Shown: positions 6,427-9,547 of the stretch, in pieces | Layout of the letters: each line of letters begins with the position of its first letter | How positions within the stretch are numbered: the first letter of the stretch is position 1 | Origin: Actinobacteria bacterium UBA5176 | GTDB lineage: Bacteria > Actinomycetota > UBA4738 | DNA: 9,547 nt | Reading direction: 5' to 3' | Assembly (NCBI GenBank): GCA_002413305.1 | Contig: DHWS01000030.1 | Coordinates: 30,126 to 39,672, forward strand | Notes under the pieces: model-generated | What the model was told of the DNA's origin: nothing | What the model saw: only the letters and a program-made list of their open reading frames with translations | Databases searched by the model: none | Position numbers and translations under genes: made by a program

Positions 6427-9547
<3,121 letters not shown>

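Overview
The window is high-GC, gene-dense bacterial DNA. Its gene order, uvrA ... uvrC-rapZ ... gap-pgk, is the arrangement long known from Actinomycetota such as Streptomyces and Mycobacterium. GTG and TTG starts, TANNNT-type -10 boxes close to start codons and short intergenic gaps fit that group. The exact lineage cannot be read from the sequence. The second gene of the classic cluster order (yvcK, then whiA) is missing between rapZ and gap, so this is probably not a typical streptomycete or mycobacterium, and may be a deep-branching actinobacterium.

Layout: 1-716 is the 3' end of uvrA. Positions 718-4422 hold a three-gene copper/redox island: an exported seven-repeat beta-propeller protein with a C-terminal cupredoxin (718-2346, +), an Rrf2-family regulator with three cysteines (2365-2853, -), and, divergent from it, a three-cupredoxin copper nitrite reductase (NirK-like, 2941-4422, +). 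The 87 bp between the regulator and nirK carry a perfect 8-7-8 inverted repeat plus a 12-bp direct repeat, the best operator candidate here. A long hairpin follows nirK. Then come uvrC (4519-6426), rapZ (6497-7402), gap (7555-8562) and pgk (8559 to the right edge, incomplete).

How the genes work together: UvrA and UvrC belong to nucleotide excision repair. RapZ is a P-loop protein of envelope-precursor or small-RNA control in other bacteria. Gap and Pgk catalyse consecutive glycolytic steps and look translationally coupled. The inserted island is a separate unit. The NirK-like enzyme should reduce nitrite to nitric oxide outside the membrane, with its own tethered type 1 copper domain as a likely electron relay. 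The propeller protein carries a clearly homologous cupredoxin and could be a redox partner or a sensor/adhesin-like accessory. The Rrf2 regulator, possibly holding an Fe-S cluster that senses NO or redox state, probably controls itself and nirK through the shared operator.

The most interesting part is this island: the cupredoxin cassette shared by two otherwise unrelated scaffolds, the replacement of the usual second catalytic histidine of NirK, and the regulator/operator pair.
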